Shown one piece after another: positions 29,646 through 38,831 of a DNA stretch of 40,059 nt. Position 1 is the first letter of the stretch. Each line of letters opens with the position of its first letter. The stretch covers positions 1 to 40,059 of the forward strand of contig NZ_JAPDPI010000049.1 in the NCBI RefSeq assembly GCF_026013615.1, in the 5' to 3' direction. The position numbers and the translations under genes are program-made. Under the pieces are notes generated by a model. The model was not told where the DNA came from. It saw nothing but the letters and a program-made list of their open reading frames with translations, and did not search any database. Origin of the DNA: Plebeiibacterium marinum. Its GTDB lineage: Bacteria; Bacteroidota; Bacteroidia; Bacteroidales; Marinilabiliaceae.

Positions 29646-32228
29646 TTAGTCAAACTTCAACACATTGTCTATTTGGTGAATAACTGCTGTTGATGAAGTA
29701 GTGATTCTTGAATCGGTAAATTCGCTTGAACCATATCCACTTTGATCTATTTCGCCATATTTCACAGGATTATCATTAAAAATATAGTCCCGTGAAAGTA
29801 TATTATACAATCCGTTATCTTTTACTACATGGGCGCTACCGTATCCTTCCGTTTGCAACGTAATATCAGTTCCATCGCTTTCAATTCCCAGCTTGTAATA
29901 TTTGTTTTTAAATGTATTAAAGCGGGTGGTTACGTCATCTTCTTTGATTGTTGCAGTTTGATACTCATAATAAAATGATTCATCCCCTACGTAAACCGAA
30001 TTATCCTGGAAGTGGTAACGTAAGAAACGTTCTAACTGGGCAACATAGGCATCCCTGACTGTAACATCTGTTTCTGTGTTTATTTCATCCCATGTGTGAA
30101 TAACCCCGTCGGCAATAGCTTGCTGAATGGCCTCATTAGTTGGAACGTAAACAGTATAATTAAATGTGTTGAAAAACTTTATATTAAAGTCGATCCCATA
30201 ATAATTTGTCTTCTTAACAAAAACCACTGAGTTTGATGCTGCCGGGAAACCCACAAGCAGGTTAAAGAATTCACTGAATTCAGGAGTTTCACTCAACACT
30301 TTATAAACTGAACGCATGGGTGTTTGTATCGGTTTATCAACAAAATAGGTAGTTCCATTCTTTTGCTCAATAACCTCAACAACCCCTACCGTAGTATTAT
30401 TTTCAATATCTCCGCCACCTTGAATTTTAAGGTTCTGACCATTTCCATCTACTTTAAGAGCATTTCCTCCTTTGGTAAAATAGAATTTGTTTCCAGACTC
30501 TACATTTCCAACTACCACATGCGAGTCAAGCAAGTCGAGCAAGCGGTTTGAAAGCATTCCTGAACTGGTGATCACATTAATGGAATCTCCCACTTCGCCT
30601 GTTTCAGGATTATAATTGTAAACAGTTGCATTCACCACCTTGGTAGCTTCATTATACCAGAATTTTAAGGCAGCCGGAACATCCTTTCCAAAGGCCACCG
30701 GATCAATATAATCCTTAAAAAACTCATCGGTAGGAACAAAGAAACTATATCTGCTTTCCAACGAATTCAGATACAACCTAAAGTCGTTTTGCCTGATGGC
30801 CCAGTTAAATACTTTTGTTTTTTCGCTAAATAACACAGGACCATATACCGATTCAAAATCATCAGGAGGATAAACCTCACTGGTTTTATATACTACCCCG
30901 TTTACCCCTACATAAGCATCTACAACATCTGAAGTTTCAATAGGAATTTTAGAGTTTTCACTATCCCTCAGTTTATCAAAAGTACTTGGCAAAGACTCAA
31001 CAAATGACTCCCTCATATGCCTTTTCAGGAACAAAGCGATAATATCATCCGGCACATTATCCCAGCTTCCATAGCGCTCTTTGATTACCATACCACTTCC
31101 CGACTCCAGGTATTGTTGCATGGCAATATCTGTAGGAGCAAAAATAGCAGCCATATCAGCCTGCAAGGCCTCATAGCCCCCATTCGACATTTGTTTTCTA
31201 TAACTATTCCATCCCGGATTATAGGGCAACAACAGGTTTTCATCAATAATATCGGTGATATCCCCTCCCGGATAAAAAGACCTACCTCCCACTTCAGAGA
31301 AATACTCCTTGGTAAAAATGGAATCAGTAAAACCCGGATATAATTGTTGGTAAGTACTTGTTTCTTCGTCATCAAAATAAGGAGCCGAATAGCGTTCCAT
31401 CAAACGAGAAAACTGGCTTAGATCCTGATCATCTCTTAAATATTCTGCCATATTGGTAGGTGGAATCAACACATCCTCCAGCACATGCACATATCCGTTT
31501 TTACAAGTGATATCCTGCTCAATCACTTTTTTATCAAAAACATGGGTATCTCCATTTGCACGATCAACACCGGTAATCATCTTAAAATCTTCATCGGTAA
31601 TACCAATATTATCCAATGTATTCGATAAAAAATATACTAAAGGAGAGTTGCTATCATCCTTTAAAAGATAAATACCACTCGCTCTGTAGGCATCCCATAA
31701 TTCTCCGTCCGGCAATTCAGCCCCGTTTTCCAGTTCTACACTGTCCAACACCGACACTGCTGTATTTCGCCTTAATGATGTTCCCAATACCAAACTCCCA
31801 TCATTATGATTTGCCAGGGTTTCAATTAAATAGGCATTGTTAATCATTCCAAAATTAAGTATCAGCTTTTTTTGCGAAAGAGACAACTGGTTATAACCGC
31901 TTACTCCCCAAATATTATTCTGAAAGAAACGCTCAAAAGCCTCATCCTTTGCCACAAATAAGGTTTTACTTCCTGTTCTTTGTAAAACCGGAGTATAACC
32001 TACATCATCGATTAATTTAACGAAATTGGTGTAGCTACCATCTTCATTTAAATAATCATAAATACTAGCCCCAAGCCATTCCGGCTCATGGTCATCGTAG
32101 TAATAATCATCTTTACAAGAAACAACACATAAACTGCTCAATACAATTACGCCTATGAGCCAATGCTTAATATGCTGTGCCTTTGATCTAATATTCATTT
32201 TTAGCATTGATTTAATATTACTTAACAA
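29646..32228 (-). CDS. Four-domain FAS1 (fasciclin) lipoprotein
   Basis: An 860-residue lipoprotein (LCVVSC, Cys38). Four FAS1 domains are suggested by four H1-like motifs: KTLFVAKDEAFERFF, AAIFAPTDIAMQQYL, YSFFVPTDEFFKDYI and YTVYVPTNEAIQQAI. Several are paired with H2-like ends such as NGYVHVLEDVLIPP and TAVIHQIDNVLKFD. No enzymatic domain is seen. ATGs at 32207 and 32198 are alternative starts that would shorten the N-terminal tail before the signal sequence. It heads the tight FAS1-SusC1-SusD1 cluster and has a candidate promoter about 90 bp upstream. A surface binding or assembly role with SusC1/D1 is inferred from context only. Confidence 0.87.
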   Translation of the reverse strand: MLSNIKSMLKMNIRSKAQHIKHWLIGVIVLSSLCVVSCKDDYYYDDHEPEWLGASIYDYLNEDGSYTNFVKLIDDVGYTPVLQRTGSKTLFVAKDEAFERFFQNNIWGVSGYNQLSLSQKKLILNFGMINNAYLIETLANHNDGSLVLGTSLRRNTAVSVLDSVELENGAELPDGELWDAYRASGIYLLKDDSNSPLVYFLSNTLDNIGITDEDFKMITGVDRANGDTHVFDKKVIEQDITCKNGYVHVLEDVLIPPTNMAEYLRDDQDLSQFSRLMERYSAPYFDDEETSTYQQLYPGFTDSIFTKEYFSEVGGRSFYPGGDITDIIDENLLLPYNPGWNSYRKQMSNGGYEALQADMAAIFAPTDIAMQQYLESGSGMVIKERYGSWDNVPDDIIALFLKRHMRESFVESLPSTFDKLRDSENSKIPIETSDVVDAYVGVNGVVYKTSEVYPPDDFESVYGPVLFSEKTKVFNWAIRQNDFRLYLNSLESRYSFFVPTDEFFKDYIDPVAFGKDVPAALKFWYNEATKVVNATVYNYNPETGEVGDSINVITSSGMLSNRLLDLLDSHVVVGNVESGNKFYFTKGGNALKVDGNGQNLKIQGGGDIENNTTVGVVEVIEQKNGTTYFVDKPIQTPMRSVYKVLSETPEFSEFFNLLVGFPAASNSVVFVKKTNYYGIDFNIKFFNTFNYTVYVPTNEAIQQAIADGVIHTWDEINTETDVTVRDAYVAQLERFLRYHFQDNSVYVGDESFYYEYQTATIKEDDVTTRFNTFKNKYYKLGIESDGTDITLQTEGYGSAHVVKDNGLYNILSRDYIFNDNPVKYGEIDQSGYGSSEFTDSRITTSSTAVIHQIDNVLKFD

Positions 32229-32315
32229 CTTATTTTAACAATCCTCATTTCTTTGTTTTTATTTTATCGACTGAATCCTAACCGCTAACAGCCAAAACTC
32301 CAAAAATCGACATCA

Positions 32316-32341
32316 CAAAACTAGATAAGAGTTGTTAACAA
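32316..32341 (-). promoter_or_regulatory. Candidate promoter and palindrome upstream of FAS1-susC1-susD1
   Basis: On the minus strand TAGTTTTG (32316-32323) matches the TAnnTTTG -7 consensus, giving a leader of roughly 80-110 nt to the FAS1 start. Just upstream is the perfect 10-bp palindrome TTGTTAACAA (32332-32341), a possible operator. The TTAACAA half recurs at 32222-32228 and 32235-32241. TTG-type -33 candidates lie at spacings of 15 and 24 bp, not the optimal 19-21. Confidence 0.4.
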
Positions 32342-32385
32342 GTGTTTCAATTATTCGATATTTACTATTTAGTATTTGATTTCCG

Positions 32386-35118
32386 TTAAATCTCCACACG
32401 GATTTTATCACTCCAAACCACCTCATTATCTTTGAGATAAGATAAAATGTACAAATTTGGTGCAATATTATGTATGTCAATTATGCTGTGTTCCTGGTAA
32501 ATTTCTTTTTGAGCAATACACTTCCCCTTGCAATCAAAAATATTAATTGAATTTTTTGATTTTTCATCAAACGGATAAACCACATTGATTTCGCCCGATG
32601 CAGGATTTGGATATATTTTGTGAGACTTATTATCTGCTATGTGTTTTAATCCTGTTGCATTTGATTTTACTTCCACACTATAAGTCACACTCCCCAGTCC
32701 ATTAACCGAAAGCACATAGCTAACCGCTCCATTGGAGAAGTCCTGCGCCCCCTGAAGGCTCAGCACCACTCCCGGCATAACCTTTAGTTCCGGATCATAA
32801 GCTTCTATATCCGCAGTATTTTCTACCTCAATAGTAATTGTTTTATTATCATGATCAATCTCAACCCCGTTCTCCACAATATCTTCACCGGCTACATCCA
32901 GAACTTCCAGATCATTGCTGGTTGCCCACTCTTCAGCAAGCCGTTCTGCTTCGGCCTTGGTTATTGGAATAACAGTTCCATGTCGGGGATGAAAATTCAT
33001 TGAAACCGCATCATCTATAATCTGAAATTGATACAAATCACTACTTGAAGTAAACTGGTATTCTCCGGAAGTATACAAATCATACATCAATATGTAATCA
33101 TCTTTGTTTATCAATTTGAACACACTGGAACCCTCAACTGCCTCGCTTGTTTGCTGCAGATAATTATCATACAATTCATATCCATAGGTCAGGTTTTCTG
33201 AAATAGCCTTTTTTATTCCGTTCCCACTGCCTTCTGTTTTAAAGAATAGATGATATAATCCATCTTTATGAATAATATCTCCATCTATACAGGATGAATT
33301 TTCGGGATGATAAAACAATTGTTGTGGTGTTCCTTCCAAATCGGTAAAGTCGGCATTTGTATAGGCATAATAAATGATATCCGGACCATCACCATACTTC
33401 ATCGACCAATAAACCATAAACTTGCCAGCTTCCGAATCATATATGGTTTGAGGAGCCCAAACGCGCAACAAATCTTCCTGCCCTTCATATTTTTCCTGGA
33501 TATTGATAACTGTAGACTGCCAGTTAATCAAATCTGTTGACTTCAATAATACCATAGCCCTGTTCGAGCTCCATCCATTAGCAGATACCATGTCTGTAAC
33601 TACCATATAGTAATTGCCATCAGGTCCTCTAAGGATATGAGGATCACGTACACCACCTGTTGAGCTGATTTCTAAAGATGCAATAACAGGCTCATTATTG
33701 TTGAGTGCCCTATAGTTATAACCATCATAACTTACTGCAAACCTAATAGCCTCCTGGGTAATGTAATTACCTGTAAAATAACTAAAAAGATATGCACTAA
33801 AACCTTCATCTTCGGCTACATAAATATCAAAAGAGCGCTGAACAGACTCCCCTCCTTTAGTAATGGAAGCTGTTAAAACAACCAACTTTTTCCCCTCTCC
33901 ATTAGCCGACAGAGCCATTAACTCTCCCTCATCAGACAAATACTCTGCATTACCCGATTCCCAACTAATAGTTGAACCTTCATCCCCTGCTAAGGGCAGG
34001 ATAATATTTGTCCTCAGATTCAATAGGTTTCCTTCTAAAGAAATGGCATCAGCATCCTTTTGTACCGATAACAAATCGCTTACGTATGGCATAACCGCAA
34101 CTATAAAATCTTTAGTGTAGGATGTTTCATTTACAGTTAAAGTTGCTGTTAATGTAACCTCTGCTTCAGCCGCTCCCTGTTCCGGCCGGGTTACTTCGCC
34201 CATATTATTAATGACGCTGGTATTGGATGATGACCACTGGATAGATATCCCATTAGCACCAGACAAAGGCAATTCTATATCGGACACAATATTATCAATA
34301 TCGCCCAAATCTATCCCGGCAGCTTCCTGCTCCAAAAGTTTTGTATACAAAACCTGATTTAAACCTTCTATATCAGCATTTAGCTCTCCTACAGCGGCAG
34401 ATGACAAAGCTTCATTGAATATCTTAAAATCACTTATCAGTGTATTTTTCAGGTATTCATCTCCATTATACAATGATTTTCCAATGTAATTATGAGTTGT
34501 TGCGCCTAATGCCGAAGGTGTAAGGGTAACGCTACCCGACTGAAGCAAAGCTCCATTTACATAAACTGATCCGATGCTTCCCGATTGGGTATAAACCAGC
34601 TGATACCATTCTCCCTTAGGGAATTCTTTTCCCGGATTAATCGTTTGTTCGCCAGTCCAATGTTGCAGTGAAATGGCATACCTGGTGCTTTTTGCATTGA
34701 TAAACAAACCGCCATTCTGTTCTACAGCCATATTTGCAGAATTTCCAAAGGCCCACACAAAATTACCATTATAGCTTATATCAGTATCGGCCTGTATAAA
34801 AATTGAAGTAGAAATAGTAAAATCCTGTAAGGAGGATATAACACTCCCTACTCCTTCGCCCAGATTCAGATAACCATTGGAACCACCCAGGTTCAATACA
34901 TGATAATCACCATATTCATCTACTACTGCACCGTTAACAAAAGTGGCGTTATTCCCACTACCGGTTTCATCAACCACCTGCAACTGACTTTCTGTTAAAT
35001 TATCAAAAGAATAATGTAATTTTATATTGCTCTGAGCTTGTACTACACCCGGCACAACTCCACAAAGAATAACAAAATAGCTTTGGACTATTAATATTTT
35101 TTTTAAAATGTTTCTCAT
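32386..35118 (-). CDS. Secreted LamG-GH43 enzyme with T9SS sorting domain
   Basis: A 910-residue exported protein with a signal peptide of about 28 residues. LamG (32-240) is followed by two Ig-like linker domains (about 265-345 and 350-432). The GH43-type propeller (about 440-770) carries GGVRDPHILR (Asp492), CIDGDII (Asp612) and VEGSSVFKL (Glu662), fitting the three catalytic acids. It closely parallels the first GH43 domain of the lipoprotein at 10169-12331, including SMNFHPRHG and the downstream GAQDFSNGAVSY module. The C-terminus is a T9SS sorting domain with IYPNPASGEINV. Likely an alpha-L-arabinofuranosidase or related exo-enzyme, but activity within GH43 is not determinable. It lies 44 bp after the GH128 gene and 157 bp before the FAS1 gene. 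Confidence 0.87.
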   Translation of the reverse strand: MRNILKKILIVQSYFVILCGVVPGVVQAQSNIKLHYSFDNLTESQLQVVDETGSGNNATFVNGAVVDEYGDYHVLNLGGSNGYLNLGEGVGSVISSLQDFTISTSIFIQADTDISYNGNFVWAFGNSANMAVEQNGGLFINAKSTRYAISLQHWTGEQTINPGKEFPKGEWYQLVYTQSGSIGSVYVNGALLQSGSVTLTPSALGATTHNYIGKSLYNGDEYLKNTLISDFKIFNEALSSAAVGELNADIEGLNQVLYTKLLEQEAAGIDLGDIDNIVSDIELPLSGANGISIQWSSSNTSVINNMGEVTRPEQGAAEAEVTLTATLTVNETSYTKDFIVAVMPYVSDLLSVQKDADAISLEGNLLNLRTNIILPLAGDEGSTISWESGNAEYLSDEGELMALSANGEGKKLVVLTASITKGGESVQRSFDIYVAEDEGFSAYLFSYFTGNYITQEAIRFAVSYDGYNYRALNNNEPVIASLEISSTGGVRDPHILRGPDGNYYMVVTDMVSANGWSSNRAMVLLKSTDLINWQSTVINIQEKYEGQEDLLRVWAPQTIYDSEAGKFMVYWSMKYGDGPDIIYYAYTNADFTDLEGTPQQLFYHPENSSCIDGDIIHKDGLYHLFFKTEGSGNGIKKAISENLTYGYELYDNYLQQTSEAVEGSSVFKLINKDDYILMYDLYTSGEYQFTSSSDLYQFQIIDDAVSMNFHPRHGTVIPITKAEAERLAEEWATSNDLEVLDVAGEDIVENGVEIDHDNKTITIEVENTADIEAYDPELKVMPGVVLSLQGAQDFSNGAVSYVLSVNGLGSVTYSVEVKSNATGLKHIADNKSHKIYPNPASGEINVVYPFDEKSKNSINIFDCKGKCIAQKEIYQEHSIIDIHNIAPNLYILSYLKDNEVVWSDKIRVEI

Positions 35119-35162
35119 TTCTTTATCTCTATTGAATACACTTATCTATCAAACCCTGGCTG

Positions 35163-37898
35163 TTACTTTTTTATAAACTTCTTTGTCTGTCCGTTGGCCC
35201 TTAACAGGTAAATACCTTGTGGCAGTCCATCAACATAAAGTGTACTCTCAACCTCTTTTTCCATCTGTTTTTGGCCGGTTAAATCATATATCGAAACCAA
35301 GGTTGGCTTATCAAACTCAAAAGAAATGACATCCCTAACCGGATTTGGGTAAAACTTTAAATCTTCAGTTTTTGACTTTTCCATACCGGTTATTACCTGT
35401 CCCGGAGCCAAATCCATGATAATCCACCCTAACTGGTCTTCACCAATGGAAACCAATGCACCTGACATTTCTCGCTGTTTTAAAATTTTAATGGAAGATT
35501 CTCCATTTTTATAATACCGTACCGTAGATGCAAAGTCATTTGCCACGGACAATAAGCCCCCAAAATATGCAGGCTGGGTATAGGTTGGATCAATATCTAC
35601 GGCCAAAGGCGTTGATTTTAGTCCTTCATTTTCTTCGGTCATACCAACAGTAATGCGTTTGCCTTCAATAGCACCCTGACCGGGTTCAATGGCCAAAAAA
35701 TTAACACTCTCAGCTAAAACCAGCGAGGTAACAGCTTCTTCACTCCTTAAACACATTTCAAAACCTTCGGTCGTTACATTTCTTACCGCCACTACAGTTG
35801 GAAAGGTGGTACTGTTGCTTGTTTGAGTACAAACCACAACCGGCTGACTGCTAAACTCCTGAGCAAAAGTAACCGTCACCCAATTCCTGTTCACTCCGCT
35901 TACCTGGCCTACTTCACCTTTTAATCCACCAAAATTATAACTGCCTTCAGGAATAGCCATCACAGACAAATCTTCATCTGTTGTTAATGAGGTACCATCT
36001 AAATAAAGCCATGGATTTAACTGAAATTTAAAACCTGTTTTAGTAACACTATTGGCCCTTTTGGTAATTGCCACAACATTATTAAATGCTGGCATACCCA
36101 AAAATACCAAAGGTGTTGTCGTGTATTTTTTCGAAAAAATACATGATGCCCATTCCGAATTGTTCACACTAATATTACCTACCTGAACATTTTCTACCCC
36201 TCCGGTCTGAAAATACGATACTTCTTCTGATGATAAATACTCACCTTGAGATGTCAGCAGGCTAACTTTATAAGTAATCCTTCCATTTATATCCGCATCC
36301 AATGGGTCATTGTATGAAACAACAGAAGCATCATCAGTAGTAAAAATAGTTGCATAATCTCCGTCATTTACCTTTTTCTCAATTTTATACCCACGCGAAA
36401 GTTCTCCATTGCTATCTGTCCATGAAAGCTTGATCATATTTGAAAGCGACAAGTAGCGATATGACAGTTCGGGAGCTGCATAGTTCCAGCCGGGAATCAC
36501 TTCATTGTTGCTATCGTAAGCTATCACTGAATTATTGTTGGCATAGAATTCTCCGGCTTTGGTTAATTCACCATTTAATACAATTGCCCTGGCATCTTCC
36601 ACCCAGTTATATATCGAATATCTTTCGATAAAATGACAGGTGTCAAACATATTTACGATCTCACTAATGTGAGTGAGTGCATAATCCGCATTATTATCTG
36701 TATAAGAAGAAGGGTCATCCGGCCACCATTCACTTGTCCAGTTAGCCCCATAATTCCATTCGGTTACCCAAATGGGCCTACCTGTTCTTTCATGCACATA
36801 TTTTAATGTATTATAATACGACTGTGCCGATGATCCCCAATAGCTGTGGACTGCCACATAGTCTACCCTGTAATTCAACTCATCACATCTATCCATAAAA
36901 TCATACAGCCAGCCAAAATCAGTTGTTGCCGGAGCTCCAATCCTTAAACCCGATTTTAGCATTTCCGGCCATTGAGCCAATGCCTGGTCAACAGTTACCA
37001 CTTGCTCTCCATTGTCATCTTTATGCTGCTCCGGATGATCCGGTTCGTTCAAACCCAGGGAGTGACTAACATTCTCCAGGGCGTTGATCTGTTCCCATGG
37101 CGACCAGTTTAGTTTTGCACGCATGGGCACATACTCCAGATCACTGGTAGATGCCAGTTGAGCCTGCCAGTTATAATACCACGTTGAGCCTGACAATCCG
37201 GCTTCCCATGAGCCTCCACACCAGCCTTTTTTTGTTACCCACTCATACTTTAATACCCTGATAAATGAAGCCGACCCATATAACTCTTCTGGTGCAACAG
37301 CAATTTCCAAATCCGATTCATCAGCAATAAATACACGGCTATATCCTGTTCCATCGCTATTGTTAGCCAAAGTAGCCATGTAGCCTCGTTTTAGCTTAAA
37401 TGACTTAATCGCATTATCCATAATGCTCCCTAAATCATTATAATAAGTGTGCACACCATATCCTACCGATTCTCCGCTAAAGTTCTCTTCTGTAAAAACA
37501 GTTAAGGGCTTCATACCTGAAGAGTGTGGCATCAGCACGGTTCCATGAGCATATTTTGCCACTCTGCCGTTCGTCCCCTCATTAAAAGCTACACCATTAA
37601 CCAATACATCCCCCAGGTAATTATTAATTACATCCGAAGGTTTAATATTATCAAAAAACAGCCATGCATCTTCGTGGTTTAACGATACAGTACTGTTAAC
37701 AAAGGGCTCTGTTTCCGATGTAACATGTAGCTCCAACGGAGAAGAAACAACCCGGTTTTTATCTAAAATACTGACAACAGTCTCTTTTTCTACAGCAGAT
37801 AAACTTACCGGAAGCAATGCCATAATCAAAAACATCATCACCCTTGATTTCTTAAGAGCATCCAGGTAATTTTCCAATTGGCGTAAATTTTTTTCCAT
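35163..37898 (-). CDS. Secreted GH128-type beta-1,3-glucanase with beta/gamma-crystallin and lectin-like domains, T9SS cargo
   Basis: A 911-residue exported protein. The hydrophobic signal core is at about 20-35, and a later Met at 21 could be the start. A beta-rich domain (about 50-130) is followed by a beta/gamma-crystallin domain (about 131-215: VFTEENFSGES, then NAIKSFKLKRGYMATL and YSRVFIADES). The TIM barrel (about 218-460) has LGLNEPDHPEQ (acid/base Glu285), DYVAVHSYW and PIWVTEWNYG (nucleophile Glu380), matching the glycosyl-hydrolase catalytic core PF11790/GH128, whose characterised members cleave beta-1,3-glucan. FN3 and beta-sandwich repeats resembling H-type lectins (about 570-830) follow, then a T9SS sorting domain (FYPNPVRDVISFEF). 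It is the first gene of the minus-strand locus. Confidence 0.83.
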   Translation of the reverse strand: MEKNLRQLENYLDALKKSRVMMFLIMALLPVSLSAVEKETVVSILDKNRVVSSPLELHVTSETEPFVNSTVSLNHEDAWLFFDNIKPSDVINNYLGDVLVNGVAFNEGTNGRVAKYAHGTVLMPHSSGMKPLTVFTEENFSGESVGYGVHTYYNDLGSIMDNAIKSFKLKRGYMATLANNSDGTGYSRVFIADESDLEIAVAPEELYGSASFIRVLKYEWVTKKGWCGGSWEAGLSGSTWYYNWQAQLASTSDLEYVPMRAKLNWSPWEQINALENVSHSLGLNEPDHPEQHKDDNGEQVVTVDQALAQWPEMLKSGLRIGAPATTDFGWLYDFMDRCDELNYRVDYVAVHSYWGSSAQSYYNTLKYVHERTGRPIWVTEWNYGANWTSEWWPDDPSSYTDNNADYALTHISEIVNMFDTCHFIERYSIYNWVEDARAIVLNGELTKAGEFYANNNSVIAYDSNNEVIPGWNYAAPELSYRYLSLSNMIKLSWTDSNGELSRGYKIEKKVNDGDYATIFTTDDASVVSYNDPLDADINGRITYKVSLLTSQGEYLSSEEVSYFQTGGVENVQVGNISVNNSEWASCIFSKKYTTTPLVFLGMPAFNNVVAITKRANSVTKTGFKFQLNPWLYLDGTSLTTDEDLSVMAIPEGSYNFGGLKGEVGQVSGVNRNWVTVTFAQEFSSQPVVVCTQTSNSTTFPTVVAVRNVTTEGFEMCLRSEEAVTSLVLAESVNFLAIEPGQGAIEGKRITVGMTEENEGLKSTPLAVDIDPTYTQPAYFGGLLSVANDFASTVRYYKNGESSIKILKQREMSGALVSIGEDQLGWIIMDLAPGQVITGMEKSKTEDLKFYPNPVRDVISFEFDKPTLVSIYDLTGQKQMEKEVESTLYVDGLPQGIYLLRANGQTKKFIKK

Positions 37899-38226
37899 AT
37901 TTATTTAGTTACTATTTATATAAAATCTTTAATGCATAATCAACATGGTAAAAGTACCCCTGATACAATTAATCTTTTTTTAACAAATCAAAATATACTA
38001 TAACAAATCCGACAATCTTATTTACTTTCTGCAAGAAAACTCATGACTCCAGCGCTCACCCCTTTGATTCCTCCCGTTTGATCGGGAGGACTGTGTGAAA
38101 ACAGATAAATATTTTTGAGAAACTATCAATTTAAAAACACAACTCCTTCTTGTACACCCTTATACTGCCTGACTACCTTTTATACACAAATATCATATGG
38201 CGTCAAATTATATATCAGACTTTAAA
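37899..38226. other. Non-coding region upstream of the GH128 gene
   Basis: No gene is visible. The first 140 bases are AT-rich and probably contain the promoter for the minus-strand locus, but no full TAnnTTTG match was found. A perfect hairpin CCTCCCG/CGGGAGG with a six-base loop lies at 38070-38089. Confidence 0.45.
38070..38089. repeat. Small perfect hairpin
   Basis: CCTCCCG and CGGGAGG are separated by TTTGAT: a 7-bp GC-rich stem and a six-base loop. The same 7-6-7 geometry recurs at 38394-38413 with an unrelated stem. No T-tract follows, so termination is unlikely. Confidence 0.5.
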
Positions 38227-38305
38227 AGGCTGAAGGCCTTATACATCGCAACTTGGGGCATCGCCCCAAGATTTTAAGCATAATGTCCATTCAGGCTGTA
38301 AGTCT
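38227..38305. repeat. Intact three-hairpin REP-like element (copy 1)
   Basis: A 79-bp element with three hairpins. AGGCTGAAGGCCT (38227-38239) has a 5-bp stem with one G-T pair and a GAA loop. CTTGGGGCATCGCCCCAAG (38252-38270) has an 8-bp stem and an ATC loop. AGGCTGTAAGTCT (38293-38305) has a 5-bp stem with one G-T pair and a GTA loop. Spacers are 12 and 22 nt. The first and last hairpins with their flanks form an imperfect direct repeat (16 of 20 identical). An 11-bp inverted repeat, AAAAGGCTGAA at 38224-38234 and its complement at 38332-38342, brackets the element. Function unknown; a transposon-mobilised REP family or structured RNA are options. Confidence 0.6.
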
Positions 38306-38393
38306 GATACATTAACCATAAATTTCAAACTTTCAGCCTTTTGATACAATAACCTCATACCATAAAGATGTGTATAAAGGGCAGATACTGCAT

Positions 38394-38413
38394 GAAGGGG
38401 ACTTTACCCCTTC
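38394..38413. repeat. Small perfect hairpin
   Basis: GAAGGGG and CCCCTTC pair around the loop ACTTTA. It lies between the two REP-like elements and has the same 7-6-7 geometry as the hairpin at 38070-38089. Confidence 0.5.
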
Positions 38414-38549
38414 CCGTAACCAAAACGACATGAGAACTATCAAAATCTTAGTGTGAAATCCTCAAGTGTTCAAAAAGAAATTTTTGTTATGATAGTAGCA
38501 GAACAGACTGGAATTAAATCGTGCTGGAAGCACAATTCAACCTAGCCCC

Positions 38550-38559
38550 AGGTATCACC
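38550..38559. repeat. Left target-site duplication of the IS
   Basis: AGGTATCACC, identical to 39965-39974. It covers the loop and adjacent stem bases of the interrupted palindrome. Confidence 0.85.
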
Positions 38560-38668
38560 CAATGTCATTAAGTTAGTGTGTAAGATACTGAAATACAATA
38601 TTATGAGTTTGTTATCTGAAATATTTTCACTATCTTAGTTGGGTCAAATAATTAAAAAACAACCTGTT

Positions 38669-38831
38669 ATGAAAGCTAGCGCTCAAACCTAAAAATCGTG
38701 CCAAACTATTAGAATTCATCCTAAATCTCATAGAAAACAACGACTTTTGTTCTAAGCATAAGACAGATAAAAAGCACTTTACCAGAGATCGAATATGGAA
38801 TTTCAAGACGACCTTCCTATTTATTTGTAAT
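38669..38831 (+). pseudogene. Out-of-frame N-terminal part of the IS transposase
   Basis: An ATG at 38669 opens a frame that stops at a TAA after seven codons (MKASAQT). From 38673 the frame of the downstream transposase is open without interruption and encodes a basic, helical stretch (KPKNRAKLLEFILNLIENND, later HFTRDRIWNFKTTFLF) running straight into the annotated Met at 38832. This 5' frame has no ATG, GTG or TTG. One base gained or lost near 38690 would join the ATG to the rest and give a product of about 424 residues, normal for IS4. A frameshift mutation is the simplest reading; programmed +1 frameshifting is an alternative. Confidence 0.65.

Noticed and set aside
38040-38550. Possible CRISPR array in the repeat-rich region
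   Set aside because: The repeats are self-complementary hairpins of different sequence, not identical direct repeats with regular unique spacers.
38546-38559. CCCCAGGT as the outermost base pairs of the IS inverted repeats
   Set aside because: These bases belong to the target palindrome: the 10-bp AGGTATCACC is in direct, not inverted, orientation at both ends, so the true IS ends are at 38560 and 39964.
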